Origin: CBDCUI01 sp965223115
GTDB taxonomy: Bacteria > Pseudomonadota > Gammaproteobacteria > UBA4575
Direction: 5' to 3'
NCBI GenBank assembly: GCA_965223115.1
Contig: OZ244982.1
Span: 1,612,001-1,676,000, forward strand
Length of the DNA: 64,000 nt
The notes under the pieces are model-generated. The model worked only from the letters and a program-made list of their open reading frames with translations. It made no database searches and was not told the DNA's origin. Of the stretch, positions 17,351 to 27,800 are shown in pieces. A program made the position numbers and the translations under genes. Each line of letters opens with the position of its first letter. Within the stretch, counting starts at the first letter, position 1.

Positions 17351-18667
17351 TTATGCTGCTTTGTCAGTAGCAGATTCACTGTCTGATAAACGTTTAACTA
17401 ATGATTTCGCAACGGCTTTATAAAACTGTACTTGTAGTGCATACGAGGCATTATCAAGATCATCCGTAGTAACTCTCATCAACAGCATATTACTATCGGC
17501 AACAATATTAGTCGCATATTTTTCGTAACCTAATAACCTTGCGTCACCAAAGCAGTCACCATCTACTAAAGATTTCACAGGTTTATTCGTTTTAAATACA
17601 GTGGCCTTGCCGCCAATAATAATGTAAAAGGTTTGATCAACATCGTTTACAGATAAAACTGCTTCGCCATTAGAGACATTTACCCATGTGGCAACGCCTA
17701 TAAATTCTGCAATCTCTTGCTGATTAAAATCTTGGAAAAATTCTAACATTCCAACTTGTTCAGCATTTACTCTTTTACTGGTTTTGCGATATTCATATCT
17801 AAGCACATTATTTATGCTATCTAGTGCAGTTGCGAAATCTAAAGCCGAACGATAGCGCTGCATTGCCTGTTTAGCTAAAACTTGATCAATTATAGGCTGC
17901 AGCTTTTCGGCATACCTTACACCAAAGCTCTGTAATGGTTCTGGTTGTTCATGCAATATTTTATACATCAGCGTGTGAACATTATCTGCAACGAATGGTT
18001 TCTTTCCTGTAAGCAGCTCATATAAGACTGTACCTAAGGCAAACAGATCTGTAGATGGACTAACCTCTTTTTCTTCTACTTGTTCTGGAGACATATATGA
18101 AGGAGAACCAAAAAGCCCACTCGATAATGTATCTATTTTACTGCGCACCATTGCAACGCCAAAATCAACAATTTTTACATTATGATCTTTTGTTAAAAGT
18201 ATATTACTAGGTTTAATATCACGATGTATCACACCTTTAGAGTGTGCATACTCAAGTGCTTTACAGCATTTAGAAATAATATCTAAAACTTTAACTATTG
18301 GAATTTTTTGTTTTGATTCTATTATTTCAGCCAAGCTATTGGCTTTAATAAACTCCATTACGATATAAGTTTGCCTATCCCCAACCCCGGCATCATAAAC
18401 TGACACAATATTTGGATGTTGTAACTTACCCACAGCTTGTGTTTCGAGAAAAAAAGAATTACGAATTTGTTGTGAATCTTCTACGCTGTCTGGCTGTTCT
18501 GATAAATTACTTACCTTAATTGCAACATCACGGCCTAAAAAAGGATCACGCGCTTTATATATCGACCTATACTTACCTTGGTGAATCACGTCTTCAAGTT
18601 GATACTTTCCGATCTTGTCACCAGACGAGATGTGACGACGTTTTTTATGGTAATTCATTTTTAACAA
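17351..18667 (-). CDS. Serine/threonine kinase fused to a cyclic-nucleotide-binding-type domain
   Basis: 438 residues. The kinase domain (about 20-285) has the catalytic Lys51 (DVAIKV), HRDIKPSNILL with Asp150, DFG at 168-170 and the SYMSPEQ activation segment, so it should be active. The glycine loop is poor (HQGKYRSIY). A Crp-like beta-barrel (about 310-425) follows, with GEAVLSVNDVDQTFYIIIGG and VDGDCFGDARLLG; the phosphate-binding cassette is degenerate, so the ligand is uncertain. No membrane span. It lies 9 bp after mpl on the same strand, so it may be cotranscribed with that recycling ligase. The substrate is unknown. Confidence 0.85.
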   Translation of the reverse strand: MLKMNYHKKRRHISSGDKIGKYQLEDVIHQGKYRSIYKARDPFLGRDVAIKVSNLSEQPDSVEDSQQIRNSFFLETQAVGKLQHPNIVSVYDAGVGDRQTYIVMEFIKANSLAEIIESKQKIPIVKVLDIISKCCKALEYAHSKGVIHRDIKPSNILLTKDHNVKIVDFGVAMVRSKIDTLSSGLFGSPSYMSPEQVEEKEVSPSTDLFALGTVLYELLTGKKPFVADNVHTLMYKILHEQPEPLQSFGVRYAEKLQPIIDQVLAKQAMQRYRSALDFATALDSINNVLRYEYRKTSKRVNAEQVGMLEFFQDFNQQEIAEFIGVATWVNVSNGEAVLSVNDVDQTFYIIIGGKATVFKTNKPVKSLVDGDCFGDARLLGYEKYATNIVADSNMLLMRVTTDDLDNASYALQVQFYKAVAKSLVKRLSDSESATDKAA

Positions 18668-18676
18668 AAAACGTAG

Positions 18677-20059
18677 CTAATGAATAACAGAAGATTCACG
18701 ATTAGAGAGTTGTAAAATTAGTTTATTCGACAACCCATCAAAACTACCATTACTGAGAATTAAAATATTATCACCAGCTTTCACTTCATTAAGCAGATCC
18801 GTAATAATTAATTCCACTTCTGAAAATATTTTACATTCTGGTTGCATTTGTACTGCAACATCACCAAGTGGCCACTCAATTTCTTTGGGTTCATACATAT
18901 ATACTTTATCTGCCTTATTAAAGGCAAAAGCCAACTGATCACTATGTACACCTAAGCGCATGGTATTAGAGCGTGGTTCAAATACAGTAATGATACGTCC
19001 TTGAGGACGCTGGTCTTTAAATGCAGAAATGGTAGCCGCAATTTCAGTAGGGTGATGTGCAAAATCATCATAGACACTGATCTGACTAAATGTTCCTTTG
19101 TGCTCTAAGCGACGCTTAACACCTGCAAACGATGCCAATGCTTGTAATGCATCTTCAACCTCCACACCTGCATGTTGAGCAGCGACGATAGCCGCGATGG
19201 CATTTAAAATATTGTGTCTGCCAAATAATTTCAAGGCACCTACACCGCGCAGTTTGGCATGCTGGTGTAAAGCAAATTGCGAACCGCGCAAATCAATATC
19301 TCCTGCATACCATGTTGCTGTGGAATTAGATATTGAAAAAGACTCATGAGGTGTCCAGCACCCCATGTTAATAACGTCTTCTATATGTGTGTCATCGTGA
19401 TTGACGATCAATCTACCCTCACTTGGCAAAATACGTAATAAATGATGAAATTGGCGCTTTATATCATCGATATCATTAAATATATCAGCATGGTCAAATT
19501 CTATGTTATTTAGAATGAGAGTATGTGGACAGTAATGTACGAATTTCGACCGCTTATCAAAAAATGCAGTGTCATACTCATCTGCTTCAATAACAAAGTA
19601 CTTAGAACTGCCTAATCTTGACGAAAATTCAAAATTTTCTGGCACACCCCCAATCAGGAAACCTGGCTGCAACCCTGCTTCTTCTAAGATCCAGGCCAGC
19701 ATGCTTGTAGTTGTTGTTTTACCATGAGTACCGGCAACAGCTAGCACCCAACGATCTCTCAGCACATAATCGTGTAACCATGCAGGACCTGAAGTAAATG
19801 GAATATGATTATTTAATAGATACTCTGCAATTTCATTGCCTCTAGACACAACATTACCAACAATAATTTGATCTGGCATGGGATATAAATGATCTACCGA
19901 ATAACCAGTCTTGAGTTCAATCCCTGCCATTTCAAGTTGCGTACTCATAGGCGGGTACACGCTTACATCAGAGCCTGACACTTGGTGGCCTAGCTGCTTG
20001 GCTATGATTGCCAAACTACCCATAAATGTTCCGCAGATACCTAGTATATGAATATGCAT
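18677..20059 (-). CDS. mpl: Murein tripeptide ligase
   Basis: Mpl joins recovered L-Ala-gamma-D-Glu-meso-DAP to UDP-MurNAc during peptidoglycan recycling. 460 residues with Mur-ligase landmarks: N-terminal GICGTFMGSLAIIAKQLGH, ATP loop AGTHGKTTT, EADEYDTAFFD, and the C-terminal VYDDFAHHPTEI and VFEPRSNTMR. GICGTFMG rather than the MurC form identifies Mpl. Its start overlaps the stop of the upstream membrane-protein gene (TAATG), implying translational coupling. Confidence 0.94.
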   Translation of the reverse strand: MHIHILGICGTFMGSLAIIAKQLGHQVSGSDVSVYPPMSTQLEMAGIELKTGYSVDHLYPMPDQIIVGNVVSRGNEIAEYLLNNHIPFTSGPAWLHDYVLRDRWVLAVAGTHGKTTTTSMLAWILEEAGLQPGFLIGGVPENFEFSSRLGSSKYFVIEADEYDTAFFDKRSKFVHYCPHTLILNNIEFDHADIFNDIDDIKRQFHHLLRILPSEGRLIVNHDDTHIEDVINMGCWTPHESFSISNSTATWYAGDIDLRGSQFALHQHAKLRGVGALKLFGRHNILNAIAAIVAAQHAGVEVEDALQALASFAGVKRRLEHKGTFSQISVYDDFAHHPTEIAATISAFKDQRPQGRIITVFEPRSNTMRLGVHSDQLAFAFNKADKVYMYEPKEIEWPLGDVAVQMQPECKIFSEVELIITDLLNEVKAGDNILILSNGSFDGLSNKLILQLSNRESSVIH

Positions 20060-20574
20060 TAAATAGGTGCGTTTCCTGCAACGATTAATTCAATAATCAT
20101 AATTGTTAAAAAAGCATATCCAACACTAATCGCCATTCCATAACCCATCGTTGATGTTAAAGCTTTACTAAATATATATCCGTAAACAATTATGACCCAA
20201 ACGAATAATGCAAAACCTGTAAAGTTAAAAAATGTTGCCGCAGTATCACTAGGGTTTAAATATGCTAACGAGTACACACTAGGTAACGACATAATACTAA
20301 TAATAGTATCTGCTCCTAGCATCGCACTAAATGTTTGCAAAAAACGTTCTGGCTTTTTATTCAGTAACAGTTTCACAAATGCAAATGAAAAAAATAACAC
20401 ACTAATACTTGTAAGGCCTGCTATTTTTAAATCATGAATTATGGAACCAATTAACATTGAAACCATAATGTTAAATATAACTATCATACCCAATAAGGCA
20501 TGAGAACATGGAAGATCCTCAGGGCTACTTCGCAAAAAACAAATATTTAAGAATGTTTTTAAAAGGCTAAACAC
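20059..20574 (-). CDS. Unidentified inner-membrane protein, 171 aa
   Basis: I do not recognise the family. There are four to five hydrophobic helices (about 25-45, 50-70, 82-100, 112-135, 145-168) and short loops, with the N-terminus rich in Cys and Pro (SSPEDLPCSHALLG). The stop overlaps the mpl start by one base, so the two are translated together. The helices contain several Ser and Thr but no charged residues that would suggest a transporter channel. Yip1-like proteins have a similar five-helix plan, but this is only a resemblance. Role may be linked to cell-envelope metabolism by position. Confidence 0.65.
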   Translation of the reverse strand: MFSLLKTFLNICFLRSSPEDLPCSHALLGMIVIFNIMVSMLIGSIIHDLKIAGLTSISVLFFSFAFVKLLLNKKPERFLQTFSAMLGADTIISIMSLPSVYSLAYLNPSDTAATFFNFTGFALFVWVIIVYGYIFSKALTSTMGYGMAISVGYAFLTIMIIELIVAGNAPI

Positions 20575-20605
20575 TACTAATCAATACTTTTAAATAAAGA
20601 ATCAA

Positions 20606-21367
20606 TCACGCCTGTAAAAAACCATAAATACCACGCTTAGATGGCGCTAACACCCAATCACGAAGATGATCAATTTCAGGCGTACCACTTAGATTTTCTA
20701 CATCTTCTCCTTCACGCATCCTTCTAAAAGCTTGCTCTAACTTACGATAGCGTTCACCTTTAATTCCAGCACGACGCAAACCAATTGTATTCAATCGATA
20801 ATGACGTACAGGGTCACCGCCAAGCAAGCAAAATGGCATTACATCTTTACGCACAGGTGTATAACCAGCAACCATAGACAGTGTGCCAATACGAATAAAC
20901 TGATGTGTGCCTACATGCCCGCCTAAATTAGCTTTATTTCCAATCTCGATATGTCCACTTAAACCAACATAAGCTGTTAGCACAACTTCGTCACCAAGTT
21001 GGCAATCATGCGCAACATGAGAATAGCTCATCAGATAACAATTAGAACCAATACGAGTGGGAACATCAGGATTCGTAGAACGATGAACAGTGCAGTTTTC
21101 CCGTATAATATTTTGGTTGCCAATTTCAACCCAAGTCTCTTCACCAGTAAAAGATAAATCTTGCGGCAAACCACCTAATACCACTTGTGAATGTAACTGG
21201 TTACCTTTACCTAATTTTACAAAAGAATGTAATACACATTGGGGGCCAATTTCTGTCCCAGAGCCTATAGTGACATGATCGTCTACAACACAATAAGGGC
21301 CAATTTTTACATTGGTGTCTATCTCTGCTTTAGGAGAAATAACTGTAGTAGGATGAATATTTGGCAA
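20606..21367 (-). CDS. LpxA-like UDP-GlcNAc acyltransferase (possible paralogue)
   Basis: 253 residues with hexapeptide repeats through about residue 190 and a helical C-terminus. LpxA transfers an acyl chain from ACP to UDP-GlcNAc at the first step of lipid A synthesis. The catalytic His is in YSHVAHDC. Nearby residues depart from E. coli LpxA: the NNATLAGHV block is TAYVGLSGHI, the IHQF block is GTHQFIRIG, and the C-terminal VNIEGLKRRG block is LNTIGLRRAG. The gene is not beside lpxD, fabZ or lpxB as is usual. It may be a second LpxA homologue with a different acceptor, or a relocated lpxA. Confidence 0.75.
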   Translation of the reverse strand: MPNIHPTTVISPKAEIDTNVKIGPYCVVDDHVTIGSGTEIGPQCVLHSFVKLGKGNQLHSQVVLGGLPQDLSFTGEETWVEIGNQNIIRENCTVHRSTNPDVPTRIGSNCYLMSYSHVAHDCQLGDEVVLTAYVGLSGHIEIGNKANLGGHVGTHQFIRIGTLSMVAGYTPVRKDVMPFCLLGGDPVRHYRLNTIGLRRAGIKGERYRKLEQAFRRMREGEDVENLSGTPEIDHLRDWVLAPSKRGIYGFLQA

Positions 21368-21480
21368 GTTACACTACTTAATCTATTAATTTAAATCTTA
21401 ATCTTATAAAAAAATTCACAATATCACTTAATTAATTATCTCTATATCAAGCTTATTTAATAATGCAACAAAAAACGCAA

Positions 21481-21864
21481 TCACCAAACCTCTAAATTAG
21501 AAATATAATTCTGCCATAAATTTTTCTGCCCTTGCGAAAACTCTAAAATATTAAATCCTACGTGATAACAATCTTGTGAGACACGATTTACAGAAATTAC
21601 TCGACACTTACAACAGATATTGCCAGGAATCCCAGTATTGCTAGGTATCTTTATTTGCAGATTTGCAATAATATTTGCGCCAGGTGTCACTTGCACATAT
21701 TTATTGAGCACCTTTCCTGCAACTGGGCCTTCGCAAGCTAACCGAACCCCTGCTAATGAAACCTCAATGGAAGTTGCCTCTTTGATGTCATAGCCATCCA
21801 TTTCCACATCAATAGTTAACACCTCTCGATATCGCGCAACAGCCCTGCGCTCAATTTTTTTCAT
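21481..21864 (-). CDS. PilZ-domain protein, putative c-di-GMP receptor
   Basis: 127 residues, a single domain. The N-terminal RRAVARYRE supplies the PilZ Arg motif (RxxxR), and EVSLAGVRLACE is the second motif, though its usual Asp/Asn-x-Ser-x-x-Gly begins with Val. If the ligand pocket is intact it would bind c-di-GMP and act on motility, pili or exopolysaccharide; no target gene is adjacent. It lies 81 bp downstream of ligA in transcription order. The domain call is good, binding is inferred. Confidence 0.8.
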   Translation of the reverse strand: MKKIERRAVARYREVLTIDVEMDGYDIKEATSIEVSLAGVRLACEGPVAGKVLNKYVQVTPGANIIANLQIKIPSNTGIPGNICCKCRVISVNRVSQDCYHVGFNILEFSQGQKNLWQNYISNLEVW

Positions 21865-21945
21865 ATTACGGCCTTACATAACTGCCAAATATAAGAAAGC
21901 CACAGACATTAAGCACTCATCACGTAGACTTAACCTATCTCTAAT

Positions 21946-23964
21946 TTACTCATTTTGCAGCAAAGACAGCAAGTCTTTTTCACTCAAAATAGTTACACCC
22001 AGTGCACTTGCTTTATTTAGCTTTGAACCTGGCTTGTCACCCGCAATAACAGCAGTCGTATTTTTTGAGACACTACTTGTCACTTTAGCACCACACAATT
22101 TAAGCAATGCCGCTGCCTCAGTACGACTAAATTTTTCTAAACTACCAGTAAGCACGTATGTATTACCCGCTAAGTGTTTTTTTTGTTTTGAAGATTTTTT
22201 ATTTTGCTTCCAACTAATACCAACATTTATTAACTCATTAATTACTTCTTGGTTATGTGCTTGCTTGAAAAATGCAATGATATTTTCTGCTACAACAGGC
22301 CCAACATCTGATACCTCTTGTAACTCTTCAAACTCAGCATTCATTATAGAAATTAAATCTGCAAAGAAATCTGCCAATACTGCTGCAGTGGTTTCGCCGA
22401 CTTCGCGTATTCCCAATGCATAGATAAAACGCGCAAAAGTGGTCTTTTTACTTTTCTCTATTGCACTTAATAAATTTTCAGTTGACTTTTCACCCATTCG
22501 TTCCAAGGTGACAACACTTTCTTTTTCCAAATGATATAAGTCACTTACATTTTGAACTAACCCACTGTCAACCAGCTGATCAACTAATTTATCACCTAGA
22601 CCCTCAATATCCATCGCTGTACGCGATGCAAAATGTTTAATTGCGCCTTTACGTTGAGCTGGACAATACAGACCACCACTACAGCGTATTACAGCTTCAT
22701 CATTTATTTGGACGACATCTGAATTACAATCAGGACATCGTTTAGGGGGTTTAACTGGTTTCTCACGTTTCACGCCTGGCTTTAGTACTGTTTTAACGAC
22801 TTCAGGAATGACATCTCCCGCACGTCTGACGATGACTGTGTCTTTAACACGTACGTCCTTACGTTTCACTTCGTCCATATTATGCAAAGTGGCGTTACTA
22901 ACTGTAACACCACCAACAAATACAGGTTTTAATTTGGCGACAGGGGTTAACGCTCCAGTACGACCTACTTGAAATTCAATATCAACAACCTTTGTTACTG
23001 CTTCTTGTGCTGGAAACTTATGTGCAACGGCCCAACGTGGCGCACGCGAAATAAAACCCAGTTCATTTTGTAACGATAAGTCATTAACTTTATATACCAC
23101 TCCATCAATTTCATACTCTAAGGAATCACGTTTACTTAAAATTTCTTTATAGTAATTTACACATCCTCTAAAACCAGGCACTAACTTCGCTTCAGGGCAT
23201 ACTTTAAGCCCTATTTCCCTTAACCATTCTAATGATTCATATTGAGTCATAATTGATGTTAACTTATCAATATTTGTCGCACTGTAAAAATAAATATCCA
23301 AAGGCCTCTTAGCAGTATTGCGAGGATCTAATTGACGCAAACTCCCAGCAGCCGCGTTTCTAGGATTAACAAAAGTTTTCTCACCTGCCTTCCTGGCTTT
23401 GGCGTTCATTTCTTCAAAACTATTTTTTGGGATAAAGACTTCACCTCGTACTTCTAATTTTTGGGGTAGTTTTTTATATTGACGTAAACGTAATGGCACA
23501 GATTTTATGGTGCGAATATTTTCAGTAATATCTTCGCCCGTTATGCCATCACCACGTGTTGCACCACGAGCGAGGATACCCTTCTCATAAATAAGACTTA
23601 CTGCCAAACCATCTAATTTTGGTTCTGCTGTATAATCAAGATTGATATCTTTTTTTAACCGATCCTTGATGCGAACTTCAAACGCTTCTAACTCATCTGT
23701 GTCAAAAACATTTCCCAATGACAACATCGGTACTTCATGTTTAGCTGGCGTAAACTCATCAAGTGGCTTGGCACCTACACGTTGTGTAGGCGAATCGACT
23801 GTAATTAAACGTGGGTGTTTGGCTTCAAGTTTTTGCAATTCCTGCATCAACTTATCATATTCTGCATCCGGTATAGTAGGTTCATCCAAAACATAGTATG
23901 AATAATTATGTTGGAGAATTTCTTCTCTGAGCTTGTTAATTTTTTTCCCAACAGATTGAGTCAT
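21946..23964 (-). CDS. ligA: NAD-dependent DNA ligase
   Basis: LigA seals nicks at Okazaki-fragment and repair junctions. 672 residues. The adenylated Lys is in AEPKLDGLAVSLIYEKG, followed by the OB fold, a four-Cys zinc finger (CPDC and CSGGLYC near residues 410-433), helix-hairpin-helix repeats (about 455-580) and a C-terminal BRCT domain (about 592-672). Gene order smc-zipA-ligA is conserved in gammaproteobacteria. It starts 71 bp downstream of zipA. Confidence 0.97.
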   Translation of the reverse strand: MTQSVGKKINKLREEILQHNYSYYVLDEPTIPDAEYDKLMQELQKLEAKHPRLITVDSPTQRVGAKPLDEFTPAKHEVPMLSLGNVFDTDELEAFEVRIKDRLKKDINLDYTAEPKLDGLAVSLIYEKGILARGATRGDGITGEDITENIRTIKSVPLRLRQYKKLPQKLEVRGEVFIPKNSFEEMNAKARKAGEKTFVNPRNAAAGSLRQLDPRNTAKRPLDIYFYSATNIDKLTSIMTQYESLEWLREIGLKVCPEAKLVPGFRGCVNYYKEILSKRDSLEYEIDGVVYKVNDLSLQNELGFISRAPRWAVAHKFPAQEAVTKVVDIEFQVGRTGALTPVAKLKPVFVGGVTVSNATLHNMDEVKRKDVRVKDTVIVRRAGDVIPEVVKTVLKPGVKREKPVKPPKRCPDCNSDVVQINDEAVIRCSGGLYCPAQRKGAIKHFASRTAMDIEGLGDKLVDQLVDSGLVQNVSDLYHLEKESVVTLERMGEKSTENLLSAIEKSKKTTFARFIYALGIREVGETTAAVLADFFADLISIMNAEFEELQEVSDVGPVVAENIIAFFKQAHNQEVINELINVGISWKQNKKSSKQKKHLAGNTYVLTGSLEKFSRTEAAALLKLCGAKVTSSVSKNTTAVIAGDKPGSKLNKASALGVTILSEKDLLSLLQNE

Positions 23965-24035
23965 TGCATATTTTTATACAGCATTTGTTGGATAAAGCAC
24001 CCTAGCATTAATTAGGGTTCGCTAAGGCATAATTA

Positions 24036-24791
24036 TCAGTTATGAGCGCGACGTGAATATTTTAAACTAAAAAGTTGTACTTCTTCTTGCAAATGAGCAA
24101 TAGTTTGTGGGCTTAATTTGTTACGCGATTCATCTAGAATATCACCATTTAATTGATCTGCGAATTTTCTTGTTGCTTCAAGCATAATATTAAACGCCTT
24201 CAAGCCTTCTTCAGGCCCTGGCAAATTCATAACAAAACTAAGACCTGGTGTTTCAAATGTATCCATGGCATCTAAATCGAAAACACCTGGTTTAACTATG
24301 TTCAAAACCGAATACAAAGCTTGTTTGCCACTAAAGCGTTCAATAGTTTTTTGAAATACACGCATATCGCCATATTCAAGTTCAAGCTCTTTTGTGAGAT
24401 TAAGAATCTTCTTACCACTAAATTTTTGAGGACGTGGCGCAACAACGTGCAAGACTACAAGTTTTTCTTCTTGTTCTATTTTTTCAGGTTCTTGGTCTAA
24501 TAAGCTAGGCTGGTGCTTAACAGTAGATTTTTTTACTCTTGGTGCTTCAGCAATATCTTCACGCACTAATTCTGTAATTTCACATAGCTCTTCTTTTACT
24601 TCTTCGTTCTTATTCGCATTTATTTCGAGTTTTTGGTCTGCTTCCAATGGGTCTGGAAAATCTTTAGCATCAAAATTAAATTCTTGATCTTCTTTTCTAT
24701 GGGTATTTCGTTTTGATTTTCCAAAAAAATATAAGCCAGCAAGAATTGCCAAGCCTATCAATAATAGTCCAATACGAAGTTCTACGGCCAT
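24036..24791 (-). CDS. zipA: Cell division protein ZipA
   Basis: ZipA tethers FtsZ to the inner membrane at midcell. 251 residues: one N-terminal membrane helix (about 4-22), a charged linker (about 25-105, many Lys and Glu, little proline), and the FtsZ-binding domain (about 110-250, with KTIERFSGKQALYSVLNIVK and TPGLSFVMNLPGPEEGLKAF). The type is N-out, C-in. Its presence, absent outside gammaproteobacteria, is one of the better taxonomic signals here. It lies between smc and ligA, in the conserved order. Confidence 0.92.
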   Translation of the reverse strand: MAVELRIGLLLIGLAILAGLYFFGKSKRNTHRKEDQEFNFDAKDFPDPLEADQKLEINANKNEEVKEELCEITELVREDIAEAPRVKKSTVKHQPSLLDQEPEKIEQEEKLVVLHVVAPRPQKFSGKKILNLTKELELEYGDMRVFQKTIERFSGKQALYSVLNIVKPGVFDLDAMDTFETPGLSFVMNLPGPEEGLKAFNIMLEATRKFADQLNGDILDESRNKLSPQTIAHLQEEVQLFSLKYSRRAHN

Positions 24792-24834
24792 ATATTTCGC
24801 GTGTTCGCGTGTGAATGTAGTGTTATAAAAGAAA

Positions 24835-27800
24835 CTATGACGCAGCTACCATTTCCGCCGCTGCATCAACATCAACAGATACTATACGAGAAACACCAGG
24901 TTCATTCATGGTAATACCCAACAACTGGTTTGCATATTCCATAGTACTTTTATTGTGCGTAATATAAATAAACTGTACTCGATCACTCATATCTTTTAAC
25001 AACTCACAAAATCGATTTACATTCGCATCATCCAAAGGTGCATCCACCTCATCCAATAGACAAAAAGGAGCAGGATTCAGCTCAAACAAGGAAAACACCA
25101 GCGCCACTGCAGTAAGCGCCTTTTCCCCACCCGACATCAGCTGAATTGATGAAAGTCTTTTTCCTGGCGGACGCGCCATGATAGAAACCCCGGTTGTTAA
25201 CAAATCATCTCCTGTCATTTCTAAAAATGCCTTACCACCGCCAAATAAGCGCGGGTACATCCCTTGTAGATGGCTATTTACATTTTCAAATATTTCTTTA
25301 AATCGATCTTTTGTTTCCTTGTCAATCTTTCTGATTGCATCTTCAAGCGTATCTAATGCATTAACTAAATCTTCATGCTGATGGTCTAAATATTCTTTAC
25401 GCTCATTATGTTCTTCAAACTCACTAATTGCAGCAAGGTTAATAGGGCCTAAACGTGTGATCTTACGCTCCAGCGACTGCACTTTCTCTTCCCACTGCAC
25501 CAATGTTGCCCCTTCTTCAATTTGTGCTAACAAATCATCTAGCGACACATCGTATTCGTCTAATTGTTCTTTTATAGTTTTACTGCGTACATTTGCTTCT
25601 TGCCAAGCTAACTGTAAATTATTCAACTCTGTACGCATCTCTTCTAACTTGCGTTGAGTCTCAACATTAAACTCTTGTTTACTACGTATTTCATCGTCTG
25701 TATTTTGCACTACACTTCGAGCATGCGTTAAGTCATGCTCAATCTTTACGCGTTGATCAACGAATTCCTTGAGTTGACTATTTAGTTTTTCAAGTGGTGC
25801 ATTTCCATCTTGAATAGAACTTTGCAAAGACTCACTTCGCTGTTGAAGTTGCGCTGCATGTTCTTTCATACGAGTAAGAGAAGTTTGTGTCGCGTTTAAT
25901 GAGCTTTTATATGATTCCAAGTCTAAAGCTAATCGATGTGATGATTCACGCCGTTCAACTTCTTCACTACGCGCACCATCCAAATGAAATACCGTGTCAT
26001 CACGTTGTTTAATTAATGCATCTCGTTCACCGCTAAATTCTTCTAAAATTTGTTCAGCTTGTTCTTTTGACACTATCGCTTCATCTAATTCTTCTTCAGC
26101 CTGTTGGATTTGCCGATTTACCTCTTCTAGATAGTCCTGCAATTGCTCGCCTTGGCGCATCACATGCTCTTGTTCACTTTCCCAGCCAGCCATTTCTGCT
26201 TGTGCTTGTGCATGTTGTTTCTGCGCATCAGTGTAACTATCTTGAATTTGATCTCTTTGCTTCTCCTGCGCATACACATCACGTTCGCATATTTCAAGAT
26301 CAGTAACCATTTTCTCGATTAACTGCTGTTGAGACATCACAGCTTTTTCAAGAATCTGTATTTCTCTTTTACGCTGTAAAACATTCCCCTTATTTGCAGC
26401 AATACGAGAAATTCTGAGCCAGTTTGCACCCATCCATACACCATTTTTTGTAATAACAGATTGCCCCGGGGTTAAATGTTCTCTTTTATTGAATGCACTA
26501 TTTATAGTATTCGCAACTAGCACACCACCTAATAATTCTGTTAAATCAACAGGTGCTTTTACCTTTGAGGCTAACGTGCCCTCTGTATCCATTGCCTGCT
26601 TAGCAGCTTGTTGATCCAACATCATCAAACGACCTGTTTTGATATCGCTTAAAGAATCAGCACTCCGTTCTAAGTCATTAACACAAACTGCTTCTAAATA
26701 ATCGCCCAGCACTGTTTCAACTGCAGCTTCCCAGCCTGGCTCAGTTTTTAGTTTATCCATTAACCGAGGAGCTTTATTTAAACCTTTCTGCTCTAACCAC
26801 TTACTTACCGCTTGACCTTCTTCTCCTAGCACAACACGCTGCAATGCTTGTAAAGATGCCAGCTGTGATTGTAAAGTTTGTAATTTCTCACGTGCCTGCT
26901 CTAATTGCAGAGTTAACTTCTGCCTTCTATCACGGCCAGTACTAATGGCTTTATTTAGCTCTACCATTTGCGGAGAAATCGCACGTAACGTGGTGCTGGT
27001 TTCGTCTACACGTGAAGCAAGATCTTTAGACTCTATAGACGTTTTATGTTTACTAAATTGATGCTGATCTTCCAGTAGCTTATCTTTGCGGTCCGCTAGC
27101 TGTTCTAAATGTTCTTCTAAATATTCAATACGTGAGGCCTCTATCTCGACAGTTTGTGTAGGCTCTGCAATCTTGGCCGACAATACTTCCCATGCCTCTT
27201 GCCATGCAGCCATTTTTGATTCTGCATCACTAAGTTTTTGTGTATTGGAACTTAACTCATCACGCGCTGCCTTCAAACTCGGTTCAGTTTCAAGAATTTT
27301 TGCTTCTAATTCTGCCGCTTTTGTTTGCTCATCATGCAATGCCTGCTCAGCTTGTGCCCATGCCTCTTGCACTTCCTTCAGCTCTTCGTCATAGCGGCTA
27401 TTCAATTCTTTAACATGATGTATAGACTGCTCTACACGAGAAATTTCTCCACCTAATTTGTAGTAACTGCCCTGAACTTCATTAAATTTTTCAGTTTCAT
27501 CTGCATGCCGCTGACGTAATTTTTCAATCTCAGCTTCGATGGCACGAATATCTGCCATCACTTTTTCGATTTCTGTTTGTTTATGCTCTGCAGCTTGTTT
27601 ACGTTGTTGCACTTCTTCTTGATGCGCTTGCCAACGCAAAGCCAATAATTCTGTTTTAGCCTGACGCTCTTCAGTCTTTAAAACCTTATAGCGCTCTGCA
27701 GCTTTCGCTTGACGTTGCAAATGTTCAATACGCTTAGTAATTTCTTCGATAACATCATTGAGACGATCCAGATTTTCACGTGTATGACGAATTCTGTTTT

